NCBI GenBank assembly: GCA_946415525.1
Contig: CAMKSZ010000004.1
Span: 1 to 41,829, forward strand
Source of the DNA: an uncultured Prevotellaceae bacterium
GTDB taxonomy: Bacteria > Bacteroidota > Bacteroidia > Bacteroidales > Bacteroidaceae
Length of the DNA: 41,829 nt
Reading direction: 5' to 3'
Every line of letters begins with the position of its first letter. The first letter of the stretch is position 1. Below, piece after piece: positions 1 through 8,313 of the stretch. A program made the translations under genes and the position numbers. Under the pieces are notes generated by a model. The model made no database searches. It was not told where the DNA came from and saw only the letters and a list, made by a program, of their open reading frames with translations.

Positions 1-612
1 GAGTCTTCTGAGTACTCAGAGTACTCTGATAACTCCGAGTCTTCAGAAAACTCCGAGACCACAAATGATGCTTCAGCTGTCGATATTCCCGTCCCTGCTC
101 CTGCCAGCGATGTCGTTGCTCCCATCGTGCCTGCCACTTCCAACCCCGACGCTCCTATTGAGGAACCTGCTCCTCCAACCAAGAGAAACTTCACCGGGCT
201 GGCTGTGTTGTTGGGCGCGGTGGCCATTATCGGTCTGGTTATCTTCTTCTTCAATCAAACTGGCGATGAGGAGGGGAATGTAGTGGCGTCGGATGTCTCT
301 CTTACTGCCGACTCAGCATTGGTAGCCGAAAACGATAGCATCTCAACCACAAGCGCATTGCCTGAAAACGAGGCGTCCGACACCATCGACTTCGATGCCA
401 TGAATGCCCAGATTCCTTATGGGGCATACGACATCGTGGCCATCGATACGGTCATCACCGTAGGAAAAGGACAGACGGCTCTCAGTATATCGAAGATGAT
501 GCTCGGAACGGAATATACCATTTATATCGTCGTGGCCAATGATGGAAACGACCAACCACAGCCCGGACAACCTTACAGGATTCCCAAACTGCAACTCCGC
601 AGCAAGAAATAA
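1..612 (+). CDS. 5'-truncated membrane protein: Ser/Glu-rich low-complexity linker, single TM helix, C-terminal LysM-like segment
   Basis: Frame 1 is open from base 1 (ESSEYSEYSDNSESSENSE...) through the 127..612 ORF. TM segment FTGLAVLLGAVAIIGLVIFFF. C-terminus IDTVITVGKGQTALSISKMMLGTEYTIYIVVANDGNDQPQPGQPYRIPKL resembles LysM. The N-terminus lies outside the window. Confidence 0.75.
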   Translation, partial: ESSEYSEYSDNSESSENSETTNDASAVDIPVPAPASDVVAPIVPATSNPDAPIEEPAPPTKRNFTGLAVLLGAVAIIGLVIFFFNQTGDEEGNVVASDVSLTADSALVAENDSISTTSALPENEASDTIDFDAMNAQIPYGAYDIVAIDTVITVGKGQTALSISKMMLGTEYTIYIVVANDGNDQPQPGQPYRIPKLQLRSKK

Positions 613-660
613 CGGCTAGGAGCATAGCATTTCACGATACAACGAAATATTGTCGCCATC

Positions 661-1179
661 ATGCCAGAGGAACTTCAAAAACCGGAAAAGCCTTCGTCTG
701 TCAGTAAAAAAGAGGTACGCAAACAAAGGCTGCTGGAATCTCAGAGTTATCGTATGATGAAAAAGGTGGCGCTCTACATGGACCAGTATTACCTCGATGG
801 GGTGGCTGGACTGGTGCCGGGTGGACTGGGCGACATGGCAGCGTCGGCGCTTGCTCTCGTTCACGTGTATTTCAGTCTCTTCAAGTTGCGCTCCATCCCT
901 CTTACCTTGGCTGTGCTCAACAATGCGATGCGCGATGTGCTCATGGGCATGCTCCCGTTTTTTGTCGGCGATGTCATCGATTTCTTCAACAAGTCGCATT
1001 CGAAAAACATGAAGTTGATCGATGGATATATCAACAACGACCCACTTGTCGTCCATGAACTTCATCGGAAAGCCTGGCAGTCGGCTGCTGTGCTTGTTCT
1101 TCTTATCGTTGCCATTGCAGGAATGGTGTGGTTCCTCATCTGGCTCACCAAAACGCTGGGCACGGCATTATTCTCTTGA
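661..1179 (+). CDS. DUF4112-like membrane protein
   Basis: 172 aa ORF with DGVAGLVPGGLGDMAASALALVHVY, a pattern typical of DUF4112, plus a C-terminal TM helix. Confidence 0.75.
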   Translation: MPEELQKPEKPSSVSKKEVRKQRLLESQSYRMMKKVALYMDQYYLDGVAGLVPGGLGDMAASALALVHVYFSLFKLRSIPLTLAVLNNAMRDVLMGMLPFFVGDVIDFFNKSHSKNMKLIDGYINNDPLVVHELHRKAWQSAAVLVLLIVAIAGMVWFLIWLTKTLGTALFS

Positions 1180-1210
1180 AACAACAACGTTTCAAGATTT
1201 CTCTTTTTTC
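1175..1210 (+). terminator. Putative intrinsic terminator after the DUF4112-like gene
   Basis: Inverted repeat cttgaaac-aacaac-gtttcaag followed by a T-rich tract (atttctctttttt). Confidence 0.5.
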
Positions 1211-1269
1211 TTTAATTGTGGTATGGGTATTTGTGAGCCGCTTGTGATGAACTGTATGCAAATTCGTCA

Positions 1270-1803
1270 TCAGTCCTCGCTTGAGTCGGCTGTACGCAGG
1301 ATGATACTCGTGGCACCAATCGTAAAAAGTGAGCCGTCCTCGAGCACACGACGCTCACGGTCGCCAAGAATCTCATTGTCTACAAAGGTGCCGGTGTTGC
1401 TCGGTCCGTCGCGAAGCACATATTTCAGCTTGCCGTTCTTGCCTCGCGACACGTTTATCACACAATGCAGCATGTCGACGCTGGGATCGTTGGTCTCAAT
1501 CGGAAGGGTGGTCTTGCTGCCCTTCATGTAGCGGCCAATGGTGTTGTCGCCCATGCGCAGGGGCAGCACTTGCTTGTAATGGAAAACATTCTCGATGACA
1601 AGCAGACTGCCGCAGTTGGCCTCGGTCATCTCCTCCTCAGGGTTCTCCTCTTTCTGCGTGTTGCGCAAATGAGATACCCCCATACGAATACCGAACTGCT
1701 TTCCACAGTTCGGACATTCGAAGACCAATGACTGGCCAGCCTCGTAACGGGTCTCGTCGAAAGTGATGAATTGGTCACATTTCGGACAACGTACTCTCTT
1801 CAT
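1270..1803 (-). CDS. Zinc-ribbon + FHA domain protein
   Basis: N-terminus MKRVRCPKCDQF...FECPNCGKQFG (CxxC...CxxC ribbon). C-terminal FHA-like IGRYMKGSKTTLPI..DPSVDMLHCVINV...DGPSNTGTFVDN. Confidence 0.85.
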   Translation of the reverse strand: MKRVRCPKCDQFITFDETRYEAGQSLVFECPNCGKQFGIRMGVSHLRNTQKEENPEEEMTEANCGSLLVIENVFHYKQVLPLRMGDNTIGRYMKGSKTTLPIETNDPSVDMLHCVINVSRGKNGKLKYVLRDGPSNTGTFVDNEILGDRERRVLEDGSLFTIGATSIILRTADSSED

Positions 1804-1806
1804 CGG

Positions 1807-2922
1807 CTATTTCACTTCCATGATCCATCCGCTGCTCACAACACCGTCGTTTTGAAGTGTCTGCAACTGGGCAATGGCTTCTTCCTTGTCGGCATAGTCG
1901 CCATAGACGACCATATGGTCGTTCTTATACTCGAAGAGAGCGGCCTTGCGGGCTCCTTTCTCGTGGATGGAGGCAAGGAAATTCTGCGCGTTCTCCAATG
2001 GAAGGCTGCAACCCAGTACCACGGTGAAATGCCCGGGAGTGGGAAGCACGGCCTCTGCATTGAGCGACTCAATGTGCTTGGCCAATTCCTCAAAAGCGCC
2101 TACGATACTGCGTGACTCTGGGGTGGCGGCACTTGTTGCAGTGGCAACTTCTTGTGCCGGTGTCTCAGCCGACAGGGTAACGGCAGCCACTTCCTTCACC
2201 TCCTTCTTGGGGGTGATGGTGGTGAGCAGACTGGCCTCGGCGGGCTGATTGTCGACGATGACATCCTGGTTGGGTGACACCGGACGGGCAAAGAGCAGCA
2301 GCGCCACGGCAGCCACGGCGGTCACGGCGAGGTTGCGCAATAAGCTGACTTTTATACTGATGGTTTTTTCCTCACGCTGATGGTCGGAGGGGGATACTTG
2401 TGACATCATTGTTGCAAGACTGGGTTGGAAGGATGGGTTGGGTGTGATGCGACGGCTCTCCAAGGTGATGGTGCCGGGCTTGTCGGTGTGCTTGAGCACT
2501 TCTGCGAGCAAAGGCATCTCGATGCTGCTCAGACCGTAGAGCATGGGGGTGAGCAGCCCCGACTCGTTGGGCTCGAACTCATAACGGCCCTCGTCGTTCG
2601 AACGGAGCGTGCCAAGGTCGGCAAACTCATAACTGCCTGTGTGCTCAATCTGATTCTTCACCGATTCCACCTCGCGCTCCAGCATCGCCACAGCCTCAGG
2701 ATAACTGATGTCATAGGCATCGGCATACGACTGTGCCAACAACGGGTCGCTCATCGTGAGCTGGGGGTTGAAGCCTAAGGTTCGCAATGGGGGTATGAAC
2801 ATGCTGTCGCGGTCGTCGTAGCGGGCTTCCACATGGTGAGCCATAAAACCACCCAGATTGGGCACGATCACGCAGTCATTGTTCAACAAGAGTATTTCAA
2901 TGTGTCTTCCTAATTCTATCAT
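1807..2922 (-). CDS. HU-like (CCDC81-type) N-terminal domain, TM helix, C-terminal SPOR domain protein
   Basis: MIELGRHIEILLLNNDCVIVPNLGGFMAHHVEA resembles bacterial HU-CCDC81 N-termini. TM LLRNLAVTAVAAVALLLFA. C-terminus GHFTVVLGCSLPLENAQNFLASI...VVYGDYADKEEAIAQLQTL is SPOR-like. Confidence 0.85.
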   Translation of the reverse strand: MIELGRHIEILLLNNDCVIVPNLGGFMAHHVEARYDDRDSMFIPPLRTLGFNPQLTMSDPLLAQSYADAYDISYPEAVAMLEREVESVKNQIEHTGSYEFADLGTLRSNDEGRYEFEPNESGLLTPMLYGLSSIEMPLLAEVLKHTDKPGTITLESRRITPNPSFQPSLATMMSQVSPSDHQREEKTISIKVSLLRNLAVTAVAAVALLLFARPVSPNQDVIVDNQPAEASLLTTITPKKEVKEVAAVTLSAETPAQEVATATSAATPESRSIVGAFEELAKHIESLNAEAVLPTPGHFTVVLGCSLPLENAQNFLASIHEKGARKAALFEYKNDHMVVYGDYADKEEAIAQLQTLQNDGVVSSGWIMEVK

Positions 2923-2926
2923 GCTG

Positions 2927-2958
2927 CAAAATTAGTTCTTTTTATCGGGAATCACAAA
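2927..2958 (-). promoter_or_regulatory. Bacteroidetes-type promoter TTTG-N20-TAATTTTG upstream of the HU/SPOR gene
   Basis: Minus strand reads TTTG TGATTCCCGATAAAAAGAAC TAATTTTG CAGC ATG; the -7 box ends 4 nt before the start codon. Confidence 0.65.
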
Positions 2959-3011
2959 GTTTTATGTCAAAAAATACTTAAAGATTCACAGCCTTCCTTC
3001 CAGGGAGGTGT

Positions 3012-5576
3012 TTATTTGATCTTGGTTACTAAACGCTTCATGTTGGGGTCGGCACTCGAGTTGCCCACCATTACCTCGTAGCGACCGGGAAGCACCCACA
3101 TGGTGTTGGTCTGACTGTCCCAAACCTCGAAGCGCTCACGGGGCATCTCGATGGTCACTTGCCTCGATTCACCTGGTGCAAGCGATACTTTAGCGTATCC
3201 ACGCAAGGTCTTGATTGGGCCATCGTTGTCGCCAATTCGCTTAATATATACTTGAACAGTTTCGCTGCCTTGACAATGGCCTGTGTTGGTGACATTCACT
3301 GTCAGTAGGCCTTTCTTCAACTTGGGCTTGGCGATATCGAAGGTGGTGTAGCTCAGTCCATGACCGAAGGCAAACAAAGCGTCGCCCTTGAAGTAGCGGT
3401 AGGTGCGGCCTGCCATGCGGTAGTCGAGGAAATCGGGTAACTGGCCCACGTTGCGGTAGAAGGTGATGGGCAGTTTGCCACTGGGGTTGTAGTCACCGAA
3501 GAGTACGTCGGCCACGGCCTGACCTCCCGACTCTCCAGGATACCAGGCCTGGAGGATGGCGTCGGTGGTTCGCGTCTCTGGCTCTAGGGCGATGGCACTG
3601 CCCGAGCAGTTCACAAGCACCACTTTCTTGCCTGCGGCATGGAGGGCGGCGATGACCTTGCGCTGCGCCTCGGGCAGTTCAATGTCGGTGCGGTCGCCTC
3701 CCTTGAAGCCTGGGGCATCGACTTTCATCTCCTCTCCTTCTAGGCGGGGTGAGATGCCACCCACGAAAATCACCGTCTCGCAGTCTTTGGCCTCGGCCAC
3801 CACCTGGTCCATGGTGGGAGTGAGTGGATGGATGATGTCGAAATAAAGGGCTGCCATGTCCTTGCTCTGCTGATAGTCGAGTTGGAGGGTGTAGCGTTCG
3901 CCGGCTTTTACCTGCATTTTCCGTTCGGCTGCTTGGATGCGGTCACGACCGCTCCATACATTCACCAAGGTGTCGCCATTGATGATGAGGCGGGCACAGT
4001 CGTCGAACTTCAGTCTGAAAGTCACCTCCTCGTCGTGTGTGGGGCAGAATGTACCCTCATAACGGGCACTGAAGTCCTCGAGCGATACGCCGGGGGCGAA
4101 GACGGTGTTGCCGCCATTGCTTAGGTTGACGGGCTCCGAGTAGGTGGCAATGGCAGCGTGCGACCCCTCAAACTTCTTGTTGTTGAAATAGGTGGCACGT
4201 AGGCCTCTCTGGCCATCGGGTGTGACGATGTCGCCGAAACGGCTCTCATCTACCGTGTTTTTCGTCAGGTCGCAGGCTGCATAGTATTTCACCTGGCCCA
4301 CTTTTTCCCTGATGCCTTCCAGGATAGTGACATTGCTGGTGGGATAGCCAGAGTAGTTGGCCCACTGCATCACCGAGTCGTTGGCATTGGGACCCATCAC
4401 CATCACCCGGCTGTCTTTCTTCAACGGGAGCACACCATTGTTGTGCAACAGTGTCATCGACTCGCGGGCCATATCGAGGGCAAGGCGCTTGTGCGACGGA
4501 CTGGCAATCACGCTCGCGGGCATTTTCTGCCAGTCGACAAGGCTCTCCGAGTCGAAGTCGCCCAACTCGAAGCGGGCTTTCAACAGGCGCTTCAGACTCA
4601 CGTCAATCTCGGCCTCGGTAATCTCGCCGGCTGCCACAGCCTCGGGAAGCGTGCGGTAGTTGCTTCCACACTCCACGTCGGTACCAGTGCGCACGGCTAG
4701 GGCAGAGGCCGCATGGGCATTGGCCGACACGCCATGGCGGCCGGGCTTCCAGAAATCGTCGATGCCGCCGCAGTCGCTGGTCACAATGCCGTCGAATCCC
4801 CACTCGTCGCGAAGGATGCGTTGCAGGTAGCGGGAGTTGCCACAGCAGGGTTCTCCGTCGATGCGCTGGTAGGCACACATGATCTCGCCCACATGGCCTT
4901 CCTGGACGAGTTGCTTGAAGGCGGGCAGGTAAGTTTCCCATAGGTCGCGCTCAGGCAGCGACTCCACGTTGAACACATGGCGGTTCCACTCCGGACCGCT
5001 GTGTACGGCAAAGTGCTTGGCGCAGGCCAGCAGCTTGCGGTAGCGGTGTGAGCCGTCTCCCTGAAGGCCTCGCACGACGGCCAGTCCCATGCGCCCGGTG
5101 AGGTAGGGGTCCTCGCCATAGGTCTCCTGACCACGGCCCCAACGGGGATCGCGGAAGATGTTGATGTTGGGCGTCCAGAACGACAAACTCTGGTAGCGCT
5201 TGATCTCGCCGGTACGCCGGGCGAGGTTGTTCTTGGCGCGGGCCTCGTCGCTGGCGGCATCGAAGACTTTGAACAGCAGGTCGTCGTCAAACGAGGCAGC
5301 CATGCCTATCGTAGAGGGGAAGACAGTGGCGAAACCATTGCGGGCCACACCATGGAGCGCCTCATTCCACCAGTCGAACTGGGGGATGCCCAGGCGTGGG
5401 ATGGCCTTCGACGAACTCATCATCAGCGTGGCCTTCTCTTTGAGAGTGAGGCGGCTGCACAGGTCGGCGGCGCGCTCCTCGGCACTGAGCGAGGCATTTT
5501 GGTAGGGGAAGGGTTGTGCACAGAGTGTGTGGATGCCAAGCAGGAGGGCAAAGGAAAGTAAGATAGGCTTTTTCAT
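3012..5576 (-). CDS. Secreted glycoside hydrolase family 3 (beta-glucosidase/beta-xylosidase-like) with inserted PA14 domain
   Basis: Signal peptide MKKPILLSFALLLGIHTLCAQ; GH3 core with IVTSDCGGIDDFW; PA14-like GLRATYFNNKKFEG...FRLKFDDCARLIINGDTLV; C-terminal Fn3-like domain. Confidence 0.93.
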   Translation of the reverse strand: MKKPILLSFALLLGIHTLCAQPFPYQNASLSAEERAADLCSRLTLKEKATLMMSSSKAIPRLGIPQFDWWNEALHGVARNGFATVFPSTIGMAASFDDDLLFKVFDAASDEARAKNNLARRTGEIKRYQSLSFWTPNINIFRDPRWGRGQETYGEDPYLTGRMGLAVVRGLQGDGSHRYRKLLACAKHFAVHSGPEWNRHVFNVESLPERDLWETYLPAFKQLVQEGHVGEIMCAYQRIDGEPCCGNSRYLQRILRDEWGFDGIVTSDCGGIDDFWKPGRHGVSANAHAASALAVRTGTDVECGSNYRTLPEAVAAGEITEAEIDVSLKRLLKARFELGDFDSESLVDWQKMPASVIASPSHKRLALDMARESMTLLHNNGVLPLKKDSRVMVMGPNANDSVMQWANYSGYPTSNVTILEGIREKVGQVKYYAACDLTKNTVDESRFGDIVTPDGQRGLRATYFNNKKFEGSHAAIATYSEPVNLSNGGNTVFAPGVSLEDFSARYEGTFCPTHDEEVTFRLKFDDCARLIINGDTLVNVWSGRDRIQAAERKMQVKAGERYTLQLDYQQSKDMAALYFDIIHPLTPTMDQVVAEAKDCETVIFVGGISPRLEGEEMKVDAPGFKGGDRTDIELPEAQRKVIAALHAAGKKVVLVNCSGSAIALEPETRTTDAILQAWYPGESGGQAVADVLFGDYNPSGKLPITFYRNVGQLPDFLDYRMAGRTYRYFKGDALFAFGHGLSYTTFDIAKPKLKKGLLTVNVTNTGHCQGSETVQVYIKRIGDNDGPIKTLRGYAKVSLAPGESRQVTIEMPRERFEVWDSQTNTMWVLPGRYEVMVGNSSADPNMKRLVTKIK

Positions 5577-5595
5577 TGTAGAGTAGTATTTGCCA

Positions 5596-5627
5596 CAAAT
5601 ATAGCGATATTTTGCGAAACTGGCAAA
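5596..5627 (-). promoter_or_regulatory. Bacteroidetes-type promoter TTTG-N20-TATATTTG upstream of the GH3 gene
   Basis: On the plus strand caaatata (5596-5603) and caaa (5624-5627) are separated by 20 nt. Confidence 0.6.
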
Positions 5628-5629
5628 TT

Positions 5630-5671
5630 TTAGAAAGAATAAATGGCGCAGTGCCGGAGCACCGCGCCATT
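5630..5671 (-). terminator. Intrinsic terminator of the decarboxylase operon
   Basis: aatggcgc-a-gtgc-cgga-gcac-c-gcgccatt hairpin, followed on the minus strand by TTTATTCTTTC. Confidence 0.6.
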
Positions 5672-5703
5672 GAGAAAGTGGTATGGTTGTGGTTTGTTTG
5701 TGC

Positions 5704-6861
5704 TTAGCTGAAGAATCCGAGCAACGTACCGGCTGCCACGGCCGAGCCGATCACGCCGGCCACGTTCGGACCCATGGCGTGCATGAGCAGGAAGTTGTGG
5801 CGGTCGTACTCCAGACCGAGGTTGTTGGAGATGCGCGCACTCATAGGTACGGCACTCACACCGGCATTACCGATGAGCGGATTGATCTTCTTGTCGGCCG
5901 GGAGGAAGAGGTTCATCGCTTTCACGAACAGCACGCCGCTGGCACTGGCGATGATGAACGCCATGGCACCGAGCACGAAGATCTTGATGGTATTGAGCGT
6001 GAGGAACTCGCTGGCCTGGGTGGAACAGCCTACGGTGAGGCCGAGGAGAACCACGACCACATCGCTGAGGGCACTGCCGGCGGTCTTGGCCAGACGGGTG
6101 GTCTTGCCACTCTCTTTCAGCAGGTTGCCGAAGAAGAGCATACCAAGCAGTGGGAGGCCAGAGGGCACGAGGAACGTGGTGAGCAGAAGTCCGATGATGG
6201 GGAAGAGGATGCGCTCGGTCTGACTCACGTGGCGGGCGGGCTTCATGTGGATCACGCGCTCTTTCTTCGTGGTGAGCAGGCGCATCAACGGGGGCTGGAT
6301 CACCGGCACCAACGCCATGTACGAATAGGCGCACACGGCAATGGCACCCATCAGGTTCGGACAGAGCTTCGACGACAGGAAGATGGCGGTAGGACCGTCG
6401 GCACCACCGATGATGGCAATACCGGCAGCCTGGTTGGGCTCAAAGCCAAGGGCCAAAGCCACCATGTAGGCACCGAAGATACCAAACTGTGCCGCAGCAC
6501 CGATGAGCACCAACTTCGGGTTGCTGATGAGTGCCGAGAAGTCGGTCAATGCCCCGATGCCAAGGAATACCAACGGAGGATACCAGCCTTGACGCACACC
6601 TTGGTAGAAGATATTCAAGACGGAGTTGTCTTCGTAAAGACCGATCTCTAGACCGGCGTCGGCACGGAAGGGGATATTGCCCAAGATGATACCCAGACCG
6701 ATGGGGACCAGGAGCAGAGGCTCGAAGTCTTTGCGGATAGCCAGCCAGATGAAGATGCCGCCCACCACAATCATGATGAGGTTGGGCAGCGTGGCATTGG
6801 CAAAACCCGTATACGACAGGAAGTCGAAAAATTTTGATGTGATAAAATCCAAGAATCCCAT
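5704..6861 (-). CDS. Sodium ion-translocating decarboxylase beta subunit (OadB/MmdB/GcdB family)
   Basis: 385 aa polytopic protein with family-typical segments such as GGADGPTAIFLSSKL, IPLIGNAGVSAVPMSARI-like and HAMGPNVAGVIGSAVAAG. Confidence 0.93.
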   Translation of the reverse strand: MGFLDFITSKFFDFLSYTGFANATLPNLIMIVVGGIFIWLAIRKDFEPLLLVPIGLGIILGNIPFRADAGLEIGLYEDNSVLNIFYQGVRQGWYPPLVFLGIGALTDFSALISNPKLVLIGAAAQFGIFGAYMVALALGFEPNQAAGIAIIGGADGPTAIFLSSKLCPNLMGAIAVCAYSYMALVPVIQPPLMRLLTTKKERVIHMKPARHVSQTERILFPIIGLLLTTFLVPSGLPLLGMLFFGNLLKESGKTTRLAKTAGSALSDVVVVLLGLTVGCSTQASEFLTLNTIKIFVLGAMAFIIASASGVLFVKAMNLFLPADKKINPLIGNAGVSAVPMSARISNNLGLEYDRHNFLLMHAMGPNVAGVIGSAVAAGTLLGFFS

Positions 6862-6865
6862 AGCG

Positions 6866-7315
6866 CTATCCGATTGTTATCAGGGTGGCACCCTCCATCA
6901 CGGTGTCGCCACGGGTTACTAATACAGAGGTCACCTTGCCATCGTGGTCGGCCTCGATGTTGTTCTGCATCTTCATGGCCTCGAGCACCACCACGGTATC
7001 GCCGTTCTTCACGGTGTCGCCCACACTCACCTTCACCTCGGTGATGGTACCGGGTAGCGGGGCAATGATCTTCGTGCCGGGACCTGCAGCCATCTGGGGC
7101 TTGGCGGCAGACTCCTCCTTGGCGGCGGGAGCGGCGGCAGGGGCGGGAGCGGCGACTGGGGTCACCTTCTTCGGATGGGGATGCTTGGTCACGGCATGGG
7201 CCATCTCAACCTCGATGGGCTTGCCATTGACAATCACTTTGGCAACGTTGCCTTCAATGTCTTCTATCTCTACGGTGTAGTCGATACCATCGACTTTATA
7301 TTGATACTTGTTCAT
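6866..7315 (-). CDS. Biotin carboxyl carrier protein subunit (MmdC/OadA-C-terminal type)
   Basis: Pro/Ala linker and EAMKMQNNIEADHDGKV biotinylation motif. Confidence 0.93.
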   Translation of the reverse strand: MNKYQYKVDGIDYTVEIEDIEGNVAKVIVNGKPIEVEMAHAVTKHPHPKKVTPVAAPAPAAAPAAKEESAAKPQMAAGPGTKIIAPLPGTITEVKVSVGDTVKNGDTVVVLEAMKMQNNIEADHDGKVTSVLVTRGDTVMEGATLITIG

Positions 7316-7334
7316 TTTCTCCTATGCTTGGTTA

Positions 7335-8276
7335 TTAGATTCTTGTCCATTTCGTGAATTTGGGAATGAGGGTAATCACGCCACTCTCGGTGTCGTGGGT
7401 GTCGTCGAGATACTCCTTCAGGGCCATGGCAACGACGGCCATCAGCACCTCGGGATCTTCGTCACGCCGCTTCGTCACCACGCCGGGGAACGCGCGCTCG
7501 TCTTCTTCCTCCATACTGATTTTGCTCAGAATGCGCTCCCTGTGAGCACGTTTGGCGCTCTGGCGCTTCCGTTCCTGCCTGCTGCGCATTAACTTGCCAA
7601 AAAGGGAGAAGAAAACCCACAACAGGGCAAGACAGGTGAACACGATGCCCATCGAGAGCAATGTGATACCGAAACCATGTGGGTCGTCGCGCTTGATCTG
7701 CGACACCTTGCTTTCAGTCACGTTGATGTAGTTCTCGATTCCCGGGGTCACGGCATCCACGGCCTTCACCTCCCATATGTCAGAGCCGTCTTTCTGGCGG
7801 GCATACGAGGTGTTGGCATTCAAGGTCGTGGGGATGGTGACAGAGTCTACCAGGTCCACGCCATTGCCTTCAAAAAGACCAATCCATACCTTGCCCTCGC
7901 TGGGAATGACCGAAGTGAGGTGGGTGGAACCTTTGGCGGGATGGCTGTTCAGGTACAAGAGCAAATGTTGACGGCCCGACAGGTTGGTGCGGACCTCATT
8001 GTTGGGAATGATGCTCATCTTCGACACGCGCTCCGGAACGGTCAGAGACTTGTTGAGCACAGCCGTATCGGTGGTGATGTACATCCCACGTACATTGAAT
8101 GTGGAGAACGACGTGTTGGCCAACTCTATCCAGGCCAAGTGCTCGCCATACTCATCCACAATGCTCGAGGTATTGTTCGTCATCACCTCGTTGATCTTGA
8201 TGTTCTTGGCTCCCTGACCGAACACCACGAGGCTACACAACGCCAATACGGCAGTTAGTGAATACTTCTTTTTCAT
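7335..8276 (-). CDS. OadG-like subunit with N-terminal secreted lamin-tail-like domain
   Basis: Signal peptide; INEVMTNNTSSIVDEYGEHLAWIELANTS (lamin-tail-like); TM LLSMGIVFTCLALLWVFFSLFGKLM; C-terminus DPEVLMAVVAMALKEYLDDTHDTESGVITL as in OadG-type subunits; operon position. Confidence 0.83.
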   Translation of the reverse strand: MKKKYSLTAVLALCSLVVFGQGAKNIKINEVMTNNTSSIVDEYGEHLAWIELANTSFSTFNVRGMYITTDTAVLNKSLTVPERVSKMSIIPNNEVRTNLSGRQHLLLYLNSHPAKGSTHLTSVIPSEGKVWIGLFEGNGVDLVDSVTIPTTLNANTSYARQKDGSDIWEVKAVDAVTPGIENYINVTESKVSQIKRDDPHGFGITLLSMGIVFTCLALLWVFFSLFGKLMRSRQERKRQSAKRAHRERILSKISMEEEDERAFPGVVTKRRDEDPEVLMAVVAMALKEYLDDTHDTESGVITLIPKFTKWTRI

Positions 8277-8313
8277 CGAAATGTATTATATTTGATAGAT
8301 TGTTGATGTCTTG

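Noticed and set aside
5683-6651. 322 aa plus-strand ORF rich in His/Glu/Gly
   Set aside because: Fully antisense to the convincing decarboxylase beta subunit; composition is typical of a shadow frame in GC-rich coding DNA.
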